A stretch of DNA of 64,000 bases from NCBI RefSeq assembly GCF_022965805.1, contig NC_133118.1, forward strand, positions 6,851,057-6,915,056. The letters run 5' to 3'. Position 1 is the stretch's first letter, and each line of letters opens with the position of its first letter. The notes below the pieces were generated by a model, which worked only from the letters and a program-made list of their open reading frames with translations, had not been told where the DNA came from and searched no databases. The position numbers were made by a program, and so were the translations under genes. This DNA is from Primulina eburnea. Its lineage: Eukaryota > Streptophyta > Magnoliopsida > Lamiales > Gesneriaceae. Below are positions 11,489 through 23,600 of this stretch, in pieces.

Positions 11489-14131
11489 CTATTGTTCTAA
11501 AATCTCTTTGAGCTCTTCCCCCTTTTTGTCAAACAGCTCCATCTTGATAGATAATTTCCGAACGTCAGTAGATAGAAGCCGGACAGAAATGGAAATGTTT
11601 TCGACAGCAGAGGTCATTGCGACTTGTAGCAAATCTATCTTTCTGGAGACGAGTGTCTCGACACTGTCAACTCGTTTGTTAATAGAGGTTTGAGTTGCAG
11701 TGAGACTCAAAGCTATCCCCTTGTTCTTCTAGATTTCTTCAACTAAAGATGAGAGAGAGGTAATAGTAGTTTGGATGGCCTTCAGCTTTTCGGAGTTGAA
11801 CTGTTGAGAGTGTTCCAACTTTAAAGTGTGAGACAGTTGCGTATTCTGATTCTTTGAGATGGCTGAGAGCATCTGATTCATACTATTCTGTATATTTTGA
11901 ATTTCTTCAAGGACAAGATCAAAATCTAATGAGGATGGTGGAGGAGGAGACTGATGAGAGGCTTCCGGTCCTCTTGTGGTTTAATCAAATATAACCAACT
12001 CTTGGTCAGTTGCTACTGTTTTAGCAACATTCTGAACTGAAGTGATTGTTGCAGCAATTTCTTCTGGAATTTGAGGTGGAAAAGGTGGATTTTGATCAGC
12101 AGATGAGCTGCCTGGAGGAATAATAGAGTCTGATGAAGCCAAAACTGGTGCCGTTAGAGGACGATCTTGGGAATCAATTGGCACAACAGTTGAAATAGCT
12201 TGTTCAGCAGATAAATCTGGCTGAACTGGTGCTTCTGAAGAGTTTGGAACCTCTGGATGGATTTGATCAACCGGGAGATCAACTGGATCAGAAATAGGTT
12301 CACTCAATTGGGATTCTTGCACCACTGCTTGGATAATTTCATCAATGGTTGCGAAAGATAATTCTGATTCAGTGTACATTTGATGTTCACCAGTAGGTGA
12401 TTGAGACATATCCTGAACTGGCTCTTCAGTTGGAATAATAGCCTGTTCTGAGGATGACTCTTTCTGCTGAGAGGAAGGTTCTTCAACTATTTCCTCTTCA
12501 TCATCGTCTGGATCTCCTTTATGAAGGACTAACTCTTGATCCATTTCCCAAAACTTTATCTGAGATAGCAAGCCAATCAGATCGGTGTCTAGCTGAGTAA
12601 TCACCGTATGATCAGAATAGGCAGTAGGATTTGTTGGAACGTTGTTAGCCTTCAGTTTGTCAACAATTTGTGCTTGTTTCTTGACTCTCATCTGATCAAA
12701 CAAATATGTTTTTCTCTCCAGAGCTTGAACAATTGTGGCAGCTTTGACCATCTTGAGGACAAAAGCTTCCAAATTGATGAACTTTTTCAGCTAGGATTTC
12801 TTTCTCAGTTGCTTGGCAAAAATATGAGTACGATAGGCTGTCCAAGCATCATAAAGTTGAAGTTTTGATGCTGCAAAATTATTAACCTTATCCCAAACAA
12901 GGTCAATGTGGGTTTGAATGGCATTGGATGGCCTGGGCTCTTCAATCAATTTGCCCTTGCCTTTATCAGAACTGAGGATGTGTGGAATTTCCAGACCAGT
13001 TCGAGTAGTATCCATCCGTTCTATAATACTGATGCCTTTGGGTCGGTCAGGTGCCAGAACAGTAGGACGAATAATATTAATCAGAGGAGATTTGATCTCT
13101 ACCGATTCTCTCTTTGCACGAGCTGATTTTTCTGGTGGGATGATCTTCAGAGGAACTGCTTCAATTGGCTGCTGAGCATCTGAAGATATTAGCTTGTCAG
13201 CAGGAATAGATTCCTTTGTAGTTGTTGGTTTAATCCTCTGGGTTCTCGGTTTCTTGGCTATCTTTGGGGAAGGAGTTTTCTCTGAATCGGATTCACCCAC
13301 AACTAATTTCCTTTTTGCTGACTTCAGTTGAGCCAATGTCTTGTCTTTTTTCACTGATTTAGGAGCCGCCTGTTGAGTCCTAATCTCCTGTTTTATCTTT
13401 ACAAACTGAGCAGGAGAAATGTCCAATTTTGTTTTGAGTGGCATAGTATTCTTCGCATTGAAGACTTTGAATTTGGATGATTTTTCTGGATCATCTGCCA
13501 CTAACCCCTTCACTTTCAGCAGATAGCTCAGTTGCACTGCAAAGCCTTTGGACTGTTTGGATGATAGAAACATATTCTTTAAAATATTGAATATAAGATG
13601 TTTCCAGTTGAGTTTACGTTCAGCCATAATGATGGAAATGGCTTGAAATTTTTCCAACGTAAGTGCAGCAAAAGATCCAGCTTTTGCCAAAATCCCTTTG
13701 GTGATTATATCAGCAAATAACTGAACCTCGTGCTTCAGCTCCTTCTTTGGATCGGAAACTTTGATTTTCCGTCCATCAGCAGAATGTGAGGTTTGCATTT
13801 CTTCAACGTCAGATACTTTAACATCAGAGAGGTGTGCCAATCCATCAGATGTTAAAGAAAAGATTTCTCCAAAAGAATCTTCAGAGATGGTCAGCAACTG
13901 ACCATTGATAGTAAAGGCGATGTTTCCATCAGAATTGATCATACCGCTAGTGTAGAATTCCTGAAGTTCTTTGGGGTAGATCTCTTGTGATGATTGTCCC
14001 AAGAATGTCCTTAACCCAGCAGTTTCGAGTTTTTGAAAGACGTTCTTGACATCAGCGTCGCCGAAAGATAGAATGGATCCCAAGTTGATAACCATTGCAT
14101 TCAGCATATAAGCGGGAGTTTGATTCGCCAT
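11489..14131 (-). pseudogene. Third ORF (env position) of the copia element, about 880 codons
   Basis: One frame runs from ATG 14131 to the TAG at 11489. It is broken only by in-frame stops at 12791-12793, 11981-11983 and 11729-11731, so these are nonsense changes in a once continuous protein. Residues 1-230 look globular. Residues ~240-430 are Lys/Pro/Ser-rich with basic patches (PKIAKKPRTQRIK) that could be nuclear signals. Residues ~540-720 are acidic, Gln/Ser/Pro-rich and probably disordered. The C-terminal ~150 residues have heptad-like spacing suggesting a coiled coil. No signal peptide or membrane span is visible. It is sense, after pol, where SIRE-type copia elements carry an env-like gene, but nothing here proves an envelope role. 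Confidence 0.65.
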
Positions 14132-14694
14132 TTGGAACTGAATGATTTCCTAAAAAAATAGAAGGATTAAATTTGTTTTTGCTCTCAAGAGTTTGTAGAT
14201 AAGTGTAATAATAAAAAGAAACTGAAATGGAGCGGGGAATGGTACATATGTACGTGACTATTCAAATTCTGGACACGTGTCAGTCCATAGAAATTTTGAA
14301 TTACAACGTGTGTACGTGTGTTGTAAGCGTGTGTACTTTAAACGGTTCAAAAGGTGTCCACGTTTCCACTAATAATTTGCTGAAGGATAGCATTTAATGC
14401 TTGAAAGACAGTCACGTCACTTGATTTGGAATATAAAATGGTTAATTAGTTAACTTATATGAGAAGATTAGTGAAAAACTCAACTGAATGATCACTTGTG
14501 AGACTGTGTCCTCAGTTGAGAGTTGACTAACAATTGTCTTCTCAGTTAACCTCTTAAAACCAATATTCCCCCTTAATAGATGCATAAAAGAAAATTTCGA
14601 GAATATAAACAAGATTAATTAAAAGAAATCCTGATGCTTGGTAGTGTAAATGTCTGTCATAATGAAATAGTCCTTTCATCTTCTTTGTCCTGTT
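14132..14694. other. Spacer between the copia third ORF and the antisense gene
   Basis: This is A/T-rich non-coding sequence separating two divergent starts: ORF3 begins leftward at 14131 and the antisense ORF begins rightward at 14758. It could serve as a bidirectional control region. I see no further gene. Confidence 0.5.
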
Positions 14695-14703
14695 CTATAA
14701 ATA
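14695..14703 (+). promoter_or_regulatory. TATA box of the copia antisense ORF
   Basis: CTATAAATA lies about 58 bases before the ATG at 14758. A transcription start ~30 bases downstream would give a leader of only about 30 bases. The other two members of this ORF family have a TATA box at a similar distance. Confidence 0.55.
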
Positions 14704-14757
14704 AGAGCAGCTCTGTTAGTCGCAAATATATTAGCAAATTATATTCAGTAAAAGAAA

Positions 14758-15176
14758 ATGACAGGTGCAAGCAGTTCAAAATATCCGGACATGGTTGAAG
14801 ATTTTATGAAAGCAGCTCTGGAGAAGAGAAAAGTTGAGATGGAAGATGATGTTTTCCATCAAATTCTTCGCTACTGGGAGAATCTCCAAGAACTGCAGTT
14901 TCTTTTGGAGAATGAGATGGCAACCACTCCCATTTTGCTGGAGAAACTGGAGAAATATCGGGAACACTTGCACGTTGCCTATACTGTGAATATTTCGAAC
15001 CAGACAATATTTACGAACTGATGCTCTACAAGGAGAGGAGGATCCTGGAGCTCATAGCTCAGTCTCACAGCTTTCATAAGACTTGCACTGGAGATTTAAA
15101 TCAATGGATGGCCAAGTGGAGGGCTTTTGTTCAGGAAGAATTGTATGATGTAATTCGCAACAATTTCTTCAAATAA
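14758..15176 (+). pseudogene. Antisense accessory ORF of the copia element (GASSS/YWE family)
   Basis: This is a small, highly charged, apparently helical protein of about 139 residues. It begins MTGASSS, has RYWENLQELQ near residue 40, ATTP near 56, then KLEKYREHLHVA and LMLYKE. A one-base loss near 14985-14990 shifts the frame. The rest reads on in the next frame to TAA at 15174-15176. It lies on the strand opposite gag-pol, between the pol end (15397) and ORF3. Its sequence is clearly related to the antisense ORF at 32248-32601 of the Tat gypsy element and more distantly to 31014-31580. I do not recognise a known function, and the family may derive from a host gene or be a retroelement accessory factor. 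Confidence 0.7.
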
Positions 15177-15396
15177 AGTTATGTTATCAGTTTATCTCTG
15201 TCTTGTTATTTTCCTGCATTACTAGATTTCATCAGTTGATAAGTAAATCATAAACACAATTACTAAATACAAGGAACTGATATAAGATTAACTAACATCA
15301 GTTGAGAGTCATATGAATAAAGAACTAACTGAATGATCAGTAAATGACAGTAAAACTGACAGATGAATTAACAACCAAGACAACAACAAAAACTGA
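15177..15396. other. Short spacer between the antisense ORF and pol end
   Basis: It is A/T-rich and no feature is seen. The antisense gene and pol converge here, so both 3' ends or polyadenylation signals would lie in this stretch. Confidence 0.4.
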
Positions 15397-17529
15397 TTAG
15401 GATAAATCAATTAATCCAAGTATATTGCGAAAATGAGAAAACTTAGTCTCAGCCAGTGGTTTGGTGAAGATATGAGCTGCTTGCTGCTCAGTTGAGACGT
15501 ATTCCAGTCTGATGTTCTTCTTCAAGACATGATCTCTGATGAAGTGATGCCTGACATCTATGTGCTTGGTCCTGGAGTGAAGAACTGGATTTTAGGTGAT
15601 AGCAATCGTACTTGTATTATCACAAAATATGGGCGATTCTTTAGCATCAATTCCACAATCTCTCAGTTGTTGCTGAATCCAGAGCAGTTGAGCACACCAG
15701 CTTCCAGCAGTAAGATATTCTGCTTCAGTTGTGGAAGTAGCTATGGATGTTTGCTTCTTGCTGAACCAGGAGATCAGTCTGTCCCCTAGAAACTGAAATG
15801 ATCCACTAGTACTTTTACGATCAAGCTTACATCCTGCATAATCTGCATCTGAATATCCAACTAAATTGAAAGATGAATCTTTAGAATACCATAACCCAAC
15901 ATTTTGTGTGCCCTTAAGATATTTCAAAATACGCTTGGCAGCTGTAAAATGTGATTGCATAAGATTTGCTTGAAATCTAGCACACATACATACAGCAAAT
16001 ACAATATCAGGATGACTAGCAGTTAGATACAATAATGAACCTATTAAACCTCTGTAAAGTGTCGTCTCAACTGATATTCCCCCTTGATCAGTGTTCAGTT
16101 TTATTGATGAGCTCATGGGAGTACTTGCAGCTGAACACGATTCCATGCAAAACTTCTTCAGTAATTCCTTCGTGTATTTAGTTTGACTAATGAAAGTACC
16201 CGACTCCAGTTGCTTCACTTGTAATCCAAGAAAGAATGTCGGTTCACCCATCATGCTCATTTCAAATTTCTTCTGCATTAACTTAGCAAATTTCTCGCAT
16301 AATTTGGGGTTAGTTGACCCAAAAATAATGTCATCAACATAAATTTGAACGAGTAGAATATGATCATTCTTGGAGAATTTGAACAAAGTCTTATCAACTG
16401 ATCCAACAGAAAAATCGTGATCAGTTAGAAATTTTGAAAGGGTTTCATACCAAGCTCTTGGAGCTTGCTTAAGACCATATAAGGCTTTGTTCAAATGGTA
16501 GACATGATCAGGAAGGTGATGATTGATAAAACCTGGAGGTTGTTCAACGTAGACTTCTTCCTGCAACTGGCCATTCAGAAATGCACTCTTTACATCCATT
16601 TGATAGACTTTGAAGTTTTTGAATGAAACATAGGCAAGGAATATTCTGATTGCCTCCAGTCTTGCAACTGGTGCATATGTCTCATCGTAATCAATTCCTT
16701 CTTCTTGCCTATATCCTTCTGCTACTAACCTTGCTTTGTTGCGCACAACTGAACCATCTTCGTTCAGTTTGTTCCTGTACACCCATTTTGTACCTATAAC
16801 AGTTTTTGAAATTGATCTTGGAACTAAGTTCCAGACATTGTTATGGATAAACTGATTTAGCTCCTCTTGCATTGTATTTATCCAGTTTGGATCAGCAAGA
16901 GTTTCATCAGTCTTCTTGGGTTTTAGTTGTGATACGAAAGCTGAATGAATGAATAGATTGAGCATCTGATTTCTTGTTCTTACTGGATCAGATGGATTAC
17001 CTATTACCAACTCTGGAGGATGTGATTTCTTCCATCTGAGTTCAGCGTTTATTGCTTCTAAATCAGCAACTGCTTCTGTGGGCAACTGAATGTTTTCAGT
17101 TTCAGTTGGAGCGGTTTCAGTTGGTAACTGAATATCATTTGGTTGATCTATCAACTGATCGTTAGGAACAGCTTCTAGTTTAGCTGGTTGATCTAACACT
17201 TCTGGTTCAGGTGTTTGGAGGTTGCTTTTATTAATATGGATGTCTTCTTCATCATCATCATCATCCAAGCTTATATCTATAAAATAAGCTAGCTCAACTT
17301 GATCAGTTGGCTTATCAGTTAGTACAGTTTCATCAAAAACAACATGGATAGATTCCTTAACATTTAAAGTATTTTTGTTGAAGACTCTATAAGCTTTGCT
17401 CACTGAAGAATAACCAAGAAATATTCCTTTTGCAGATTTAGCATCAAAAGCTTTTAAATGAGTTTTACCATTGACAAGTATAAAACATCTGCAGCCGAAT
17501 ATTTTAAAATATGAAACCACACTTTTTAT
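15397..17529 (-). pseudogene. Reverse transcriptase and RNase H of the copia element
   Basis: The 642-codon open frame 15592-17520 starts in the integrase C-terminal part and contains a complete copia-type RT. Landmarks are [51 protein letters not shown] and the catalytic YVDDIIFGS near 16335. RNase H follows ([31 protein letters not shown]). A TAA at 15592-15594 interrupts the normal C-terminus, which continues in frame (NPVLHSRTKHIDVRHHFI) to a TAA at 15397-15399. The lesion looks like CAA to TAA. Copia elements synthesise their cDNA with this protein in cytoplasmic particles. Confidence 0.9.
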
Positions 17530-18619
17530 TCCATGTCAGCTCTCATAAGGTGTTTTCATATGATTCTTATTAATCATTGATCTGTTTTGAGTGTAACACG
17601 CAGTGTTCACTGCCTCTGCCCAAAACCTTTGAGAGATACTAGAATCAGCAAGCAATGTTCTAGCAGCCTCTTTGAGGGTCCGATTTCTCCTTTCAGCTAC
17701 ACCATTTTGCTGAGGAGTTCTAGCTGCTGAGAGCTCATGCTTGATTCTCTAAATAATTTGAAAGAATTTGATTGATAAATTCAGTTCCTCAATCGGATCT
17801 GATTCTGTCAATTCCAACTGATTTTTCATTTAATAATCTTTTGAAAAGCTTAATCAGTTGAGCAGCAGTTTGGTCTTTGGACTTGAGAATATAATCCAAG
17901 TGAATCTTGAAAAGTCATATACAACCACCAAGGTGTATTTCATTCCCCCTAAGCACATGACTGGTATTGGACCAAATAGATCCATATGTAACAGCTCTAA
18001 GCATCGGGAAGAAGGTTTACGACCCTTGTTCTTAAAAGAAGATTTGATTTGTTTACCAAAATGACATGCTGAGCAAATTTTATTTTTGGTAAAATCTATT
18101 TTGGGAAATCCAGTAACAAGATCGTGGTTACTCAAATATGCAATAGACTTGAAATTCAGGTGGTTTAATCTCTTATGCCACAACCAGTTTTTAGAGGATT
18201 TTGAAGCAATAAAACATACTGGTGCATAAGGTTGATCATTCCAGCTGACTTTGTAAGTGTTTCCACACCTTTTGTCAGTTAGGATGATCTCTTCAGTTGA
18301 GCTTTTGACTGAACAAGAATGTTTGTCAAACTGAACTGAGAATCCATTATCGCATAATTGACTGATGCTGATCAGATTATACTTGAGATTCTCAACTAAT
18401 AAAACGTCATTAATGATGAAGTTACCATGGATAAACTTACCCTTACCCACAGTTTTATCTTTAGAATTATCTCCAAAACTGATGTTTGGTCCAGTGTACT
18501 TAACCAGTTGAGATAATAAGTCTGAATCTCCAGTCATGTGGCGTGAACATCCACTATCCAAGTACCATATAGATTCAATGCTTGTACATGTTACCTGCAA
18601 TCACACACAAGATAAGATT
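17530..18619 (-). pseudogene. Protease and integrase of the copia element
   Basis: The frame 17854-18600 has the copia protease motif YLDSGCSRHMTG near residue 13. It is followed by the pre-integrase zinc region (WHKRLNHLN...CSACHFGKQ) and the first integrase Asp (HMDLFGP). Downstream to 17530 the remaining DDE core (RSDRGTEF) is present but broken by stops and frame shifts. No protein can now be made from it whole. Confidence 0.85.
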
Positions 18620-20600
18620 CTGGTACCCTTTTCTATTTGGGTCCAAAGTTGATTAGTCCTTTAGGAATCCAGACTTGGATCAGTCTAACTGGCCGTCCTA
18701 TTGCTGTATTCCAGATGGGTTTTCCCGATCTGTGTGTGTTTGGTGTATGGTGTGCAGAAGATACAACATGTGATTTGCCCTTTTTTAACTGATTGTTCAG
18801 CCAGTATCTTTTCTGAACTGGCTTCCTGTTATAGTAATTTGAGTAGCCATTTGAGTAATTTTTGCTGAAAATTTCTGGTGGCTGACTTCGTGAGTCAGAT
18901 ACAACTTTTGGCCTATAACCAATACCACATCTTTTGCCCTTGTTCATACTGCTGTTCAACCAGTTTACTTGGCTCAGCTTGTTCTTGTACCATAACTGAT
19001 TTGACAAAGTGAATGTATTTCTCTTTATCCATATTCAGTTTTGGTCGAGTATCTTTGGGAGACATTTCATCTTGGTTACTGAACCCTAAACCAGTTTTAT
19101 CAGTAACTGATTTCTGTGAGTTCTGTATATCAGTCAATGCAGCAGATGATTTGTTCCAAGCCTGAATAAGCTCAGTTTGCTTTGAATTTTCAAGCATTAA
19201 CTTTTGAATCATTAATTGATCCTTGCTTCTTTCAGTATTGAGTTCAGTAATCTCCTTTTTCAGACTCAACATGTCAACTGATTCATCAGTTTTAGTCTTA
19301 TTGTCAATAGGATCATTTTGCTTTGCTCTGGCCTTTTCAAATGATAAGGCAAGCTTATGATACTCACTGACCATGTCATGCAATTTTGAAATAAGTTATT
19401 CTCTTGTAAAATCAGTGGAGCTAAAGTCAAATACCTGTTGCCTGCTGGACTCCAGTTCTGTGTCACCAGCCATCAGACATTTCACTTCCTCTTCATTGTC
19501 AATAGAACTGCATGAAGTTTCTGGTTCTGACTCCTCGCTGTCAGTGTCTGCCCATTTTGATTTGCTCTCTTCAGCCAAGAGCACTTCATGCTTCTTCCTG
19601 GAGAACTTCTTATCATCTTTGGATCTCTTTTTGTGCTCATATGGTTTCTTGCTTCTTTCAGTTGAGACTTGACTGTCTTCCTTTGGTTTGGTATAGTCAG
19701 CAATGAAGTGACCTGGTTTGCCACAGTTGTAGCAAGCTTTTGATTATTCCTTGGTATTGCTTCTTTGATATTTATTTTGAAAGTTTCCTTGATTTTTCCT
19801 CATAAATCTTCCAAACTTTTTTATGAACAATGACATGGCATCATTGCTTAGTTGATCAGCAGCTTTTTCAACTGAACAGTTGGTTCTGTTCTAACAGCAG
19901 CTAAGGCAGTCGTGGCTGCTGGAGTAGACGATTCTCCTTCTCGAGTTTGCAGCTCAAACTCGTAGGCTTTCAAATCAGCAAATAGATCATGAAGCTCAAC
20001 TTTGTTCAGATCCTTGGATTCCCTCATTGCCATGGTCTTCACGTCCCACTCCTTGGGAAGACCTCTAATTATCTTCAATGCAACTTCTTTGTTTGTGTAC
20101 ACTTTTCCAAGTTCATTTAATTCATTGATGATGCAGTTGGTTCTTTCATCATAATCATGCATCGTTTCACCAACTCTCATTTTGATATTGTCAAACTTCT
20201 GAACAGCAACAGAACGTTTGTTTTCTTTGGTTTGTTCGTTCCCTTCGCAAAGCTGTATCAGCTTCTCCCAAATCTCTTTGGTTGTCTTGCACATTTTGAT
20301 TTTGTTGAAAGTTACTTTTTCCAACGTCTTGTATAGTATGTCCTTTGCCACATTATTCAAGTTGGCTTTTCTTTTATCCCCTGTGGTCCATTCTTCTCTG
20401 GGATTTTCTATACGATGAGGTGCCCCATCAGTAATGGCAACAGCTGTGTTGGCTTTCAAAATCTTCATGGGTCCGTCAGTTATAACGTACCACATATCAT
20501 CATCTTGTGCAGCTAGGTGAGCCTGCATCCTAATCTTCCAATCATCGAAGTCTTCTCTAGAGAACATAGGAATCTTGTTGAATGAAGACATAATGAACAA
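18620..20600 (-). pseudogene. gag of the copia element (DUF4219/UBN2 type)
   Basis: The frame 19848-20600 reads MSSFNKIPMFSREDFDDWKI near its start, then the UBN2-type capsid region (EIWEKLIQLCEGNEQTKENK, IIRGLPKEWD). Beyond it, shifted frames carry a zinc knuckle CYNCGKPGHFIADY near 19700-19740. Its final Cys is replaced by Tyr, and a stop just precedes it. The acidic and coiled-coil tail lies at 18913-19584. The better start is the ATG at 20591, although 20600 is also in frame. Confidence 0.85.
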
Positions 20601-20634
20601 TTTGAGTATAGATATTCTGAGACGAGATACAACT

Positions 20635-20646
20635 GCTCAGATACCA
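20635..20646 (-). other. Primer binding site of the copia element
   Basis: The minus strand reads TGGTATCTGAGC two bases after the 5' LTR end, one mismatch from the initiator tRNA-Met consensus TGGTATCAGAGC. Confidence 0.8.
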
Positions 20647-20648
20647 CT

Positions 20649-21290
20649 TGAAAGGATCGGTTAAACGAATAAAGAGTGTTTAGAAGGGGTGGTTGAATAA
20701 ACACTCCTCAAATTTAAATATTCTTCGACAATATGAGTTCAGTTTTGTTACAAACTGATACTAGGTATCCCGTCGGTCAATGACAATCAGTTAAACTGAA
20801 TGAAACAGTTGCGGAAAATAAACTGACTGAAAGATAGAGTATATAACTGAAAAGTAACGACTGAAGTAAAGATAACACAATTTGTTTCTGGATGTTCGGA
20901 GACTTGAATAACTCCTACGTCACCCCTTCTATCACGAAGATAGGATATCCACTAAAAGACTTTGATCAAATACAAGATACTGTACTGACCCACTTCAGTT
21001 TGGACTTATCACTTTGCCACAACTGAAACTCTTAGTATATAACACTTTTACAGATGATAACTGATCTTAGCACAACTTAGAAAAACTAACAAAGATTACA
21101 AAGTGCTATTTAAGCTCTAGAATGTAGCCTTGAATGCTACTGATATAACTAGTAAACGTGAGCTTTTTGCTTCTGAATGTGAGTATATATTTTAGCAGCG
21201 TAACAGCATGTAGAATGTAATAGCTGAAATCGGTCGTGTTATCTTCGGCTGCTACCTTCGATTATTTATAGGCTTCTCTCTGAACGGTAA
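20649..21290 (-). mobile_element. 5' LTR of the copia element, proximal part
   Basis: This matches 10381-11020 of the other LTR. It is split at 21290 by the Tat gypsy insertion and resumes at 33776, where the 5-base ggtaa is repeated. The TATA box sits about 20 bases from the insertion point. Confidence 0.9.
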
Positions 21291-22109
21291 TGATGCCCCC
21301 AAGAGAGCCCGGGCCCGGGTAGGACCCTTGACCCGGGATGTCCTTGAGCTCGGGCGATATGATAGCAGAGAAGGGATACCAAGTTACGATTACATTCAAG
21401 TGAAGCAAGTGTGAAAGAAGGATCCCGGATCTCTAGACGCCCGGCGAGTTGTGCACTCAACTATCAGAAGAATTCCCAATGAAATACCGGGCAAACCATC
21501 GCCCGGGGAATAGCCATCAGGATCCAGGATAAAAGCTTCCCGAGCCCAGAAGTACCGCAGAGGCACCCGGGTAGGAAACACCCGAGAAAGAAACTCAGTC
21601 TTTCCCTAATCACCAAGTCTTCCGAAAATCTCGGAACCTATTCTCCCACGTTCCATAATCAGGTCAACACTTGATACGTGGCCCACTACTTCGCAACGTG
21701 GCCCACGACCCCGGATCATGGCCATCACCCGAACTTTGCGGGCAAGTCACCTACCTGACTTATCTATAAATACCCCCTGTAGGTACTACACAAGGAGGTA
21801 ACTCTTCTCTGGATACTCACAAGCACTCACAAATGTTCTTATTTTCTCTCTAAGTTTTCCTTTGCGTGCACCACTGACTTGAGCGTCGGAGTGGATACGC
21901 CGGAACAACTTCCGGCGCCCCCCTAACGTTCTGTGATTTCAGGATTAATACTCAGGTCATCCCGGGCGTTAGTCCTCAAGCGACAAAGAACTCAATCTTC
22001 CCAGACCACCAGCAACTCGCAATAAAGCATTCAAATCGCACATATATTCAAACACCCGACTTGGCAGATTGCACACCCGGCTACTACCCAATTTGCCCGG
22101 TCGATATCA
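21291..22109 (+). mobile_element. 5' LTR of the Tat element
   Basis: It is 819 bases from TGATGCCCCC to CGATATCA. The TATA box CTATAAATA at 21764-21772 is preceded by two copies of cgtggccca. It is rich in CCCGGG-type hexamers, as is the whole element. Confidence 0.95.
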
Positions 22110-22110
22110 T

Positions 22111-22126
22111 TGGCGCCGTCTGTGGG
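22111..22126 (+). other. Primer binding site of the Tat element
   Basis: The LTR is followed by TGGCGCCGTCTGTGGG. The first nine bases or so fit the 3' end of a tRNA ending GGCGCCA (tRNA-Asp type). The later bases diverge, so the exact tRNA is uncertain. Confidence 0.6.
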
Positions 22127-22148
22127 AAATTTAGCTAAAGACGTAGAT

Positions 22149-23600
22149 ATGGTTACCACTCGTAAAACTACTGGGAACCACTCTGGTCCTCACAATCCTG
22201 AAGGAGGTCAAGAAAATCCATCGCCCAGTCACCTCCCAGAGGAGTTGGCTCAGTTGATAGCTGCTGCGGTCCAAAAAGCCCTCGCAGAAAGGGCCCTACC
22301 TGAACCCAGCCAGTCAAAGAAAAAAGGCAATGGGAGAATCTCCTCCCGAGAAAGAGAGAGACAGAGAAGAAAATTCCCAGGCTTTTTCCAAAGTTCCTAC
22401 CCTTACTATGGCCCAGGAGCTGGAAGATTTGAAGAAGAAAGTGAAAGAGTTGGAAGCCAAAGCCGGGTCATCTCATATTTCAACCCCGGCTGGTTCCCAG
22501 GGATGCCGTTTCTCCCTGGAGATTGTAAGTGAGCCTCTCCCTGCTCATTTCAAAGCTACCAAAATCCGGGAGTATGATGGAAACTCAGACCCTGATGAGC
22601 ATCTCACCTGGTTTGAGAATATGGCCATGTTACATTGCTATTCTGACAAAATCAAGTGCAAGGTATTCCTCACCACCCTGGCGGACTCTGCCCAGAGGTG
22701 GTTCGAGAAGTTGGAGCCCCGGAGCATACAATCTTTTGCAGGTTTCAGAGACACCTTTTTGCACCACTTTAGCAGCAGCAAGAGGTACAAGAAGACTGCT
22801 TTCAGCCTGTTCGAGGCAAAGCAATCAGGTGATGAGTCTCTTCGGGCGTACATTCGCCGGTTCAATAAAGCATCCCTGGAGGTGCCGGCTTGTGCTCCTG
22901 AGACCAAAACTACAGCGTTCACGCAGGGACTCAGGGAAGGAGATTTTTTCAGGTCCCTGGTGAAGAAGCAGCCCGAGAATTTTGAAGATCTGCTGTCCCA
23001 AGCAGAAAAGTACATAAACATGGAGGAAGCACAGTGGCAGAAAAGGGAGTCCACCCGCAGAGAAAGAAGTAACCGAGTTGGGAAAGTTGATGACAACGCC
23101 CGGGGAAATAATCTCGGGCGTTTCTCTCGATACGCCCCCATGAAGCCGCACCGGGGGGGAGGAGTCCATCTTTACGACGGTGATCGGGGAGCCAAACTAT
23201 ACCGGTCACCTCCAAGCCTGCCACACACTCCCAAGATGTGCTCCTATCATGGAGAGTGTGCTCACAGCACGAGTGAGTGCCAGAGATTGAAGCGGGCCCC
23301 TTCCCAGTCGGGCCTTGGGGAACAGGCACAGTCAGCGAAGAAGTCCCGGGGACCACCGTGGGTAAATAGAGAGGCGGGGCATAGGCCGGGGGATAAAGGC
23401 CCAATCAGGCAAGAGAAGGATAACACTGGTCAAACGTCTCAGAACCGGGAGAATAAAGATCGGGGAGGATCACTAACCCTTGGGGTGATTAAAATGATCT
23501 CGGGGGGATCAACAGATGGAGACTCCAACCGGGCCAGGAAAGCACATTCCCGGAATGAGAGTTTTGGAGTGGATGATGCAATAAGGAGTGAAGGGCCGGT
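22149..23600 (+). pseudogene. gag of the Tat element
   Basis: The likely start is ATG 22149 (MVTTRKTTGNHSG). A frame slip in the A-rich run near 22318-22326 moves coding into the long frame 22330-25803. That frame has a short coiled coil (MAQELEDLKKKVKELEAK), the gag core (KIREYDGNSDPDEHLTWFEN, RWFEKLEPRSI, AYIRRFNKASLEVP), and a basic Gly/Arg-rich tail with CSYHGECAHSTSECQRLK. That tail motif is Cys/His-rich but not a classical knuckle. One ORF originally continued into pol. Confidence 0.85.

Noticed and set aside
22638..23404. Long minus-strand ORFs opposite Tat gag
   Set aside because: Shadows of the real gag frame, without conserved motifs, unlike the antisense genes after pol.
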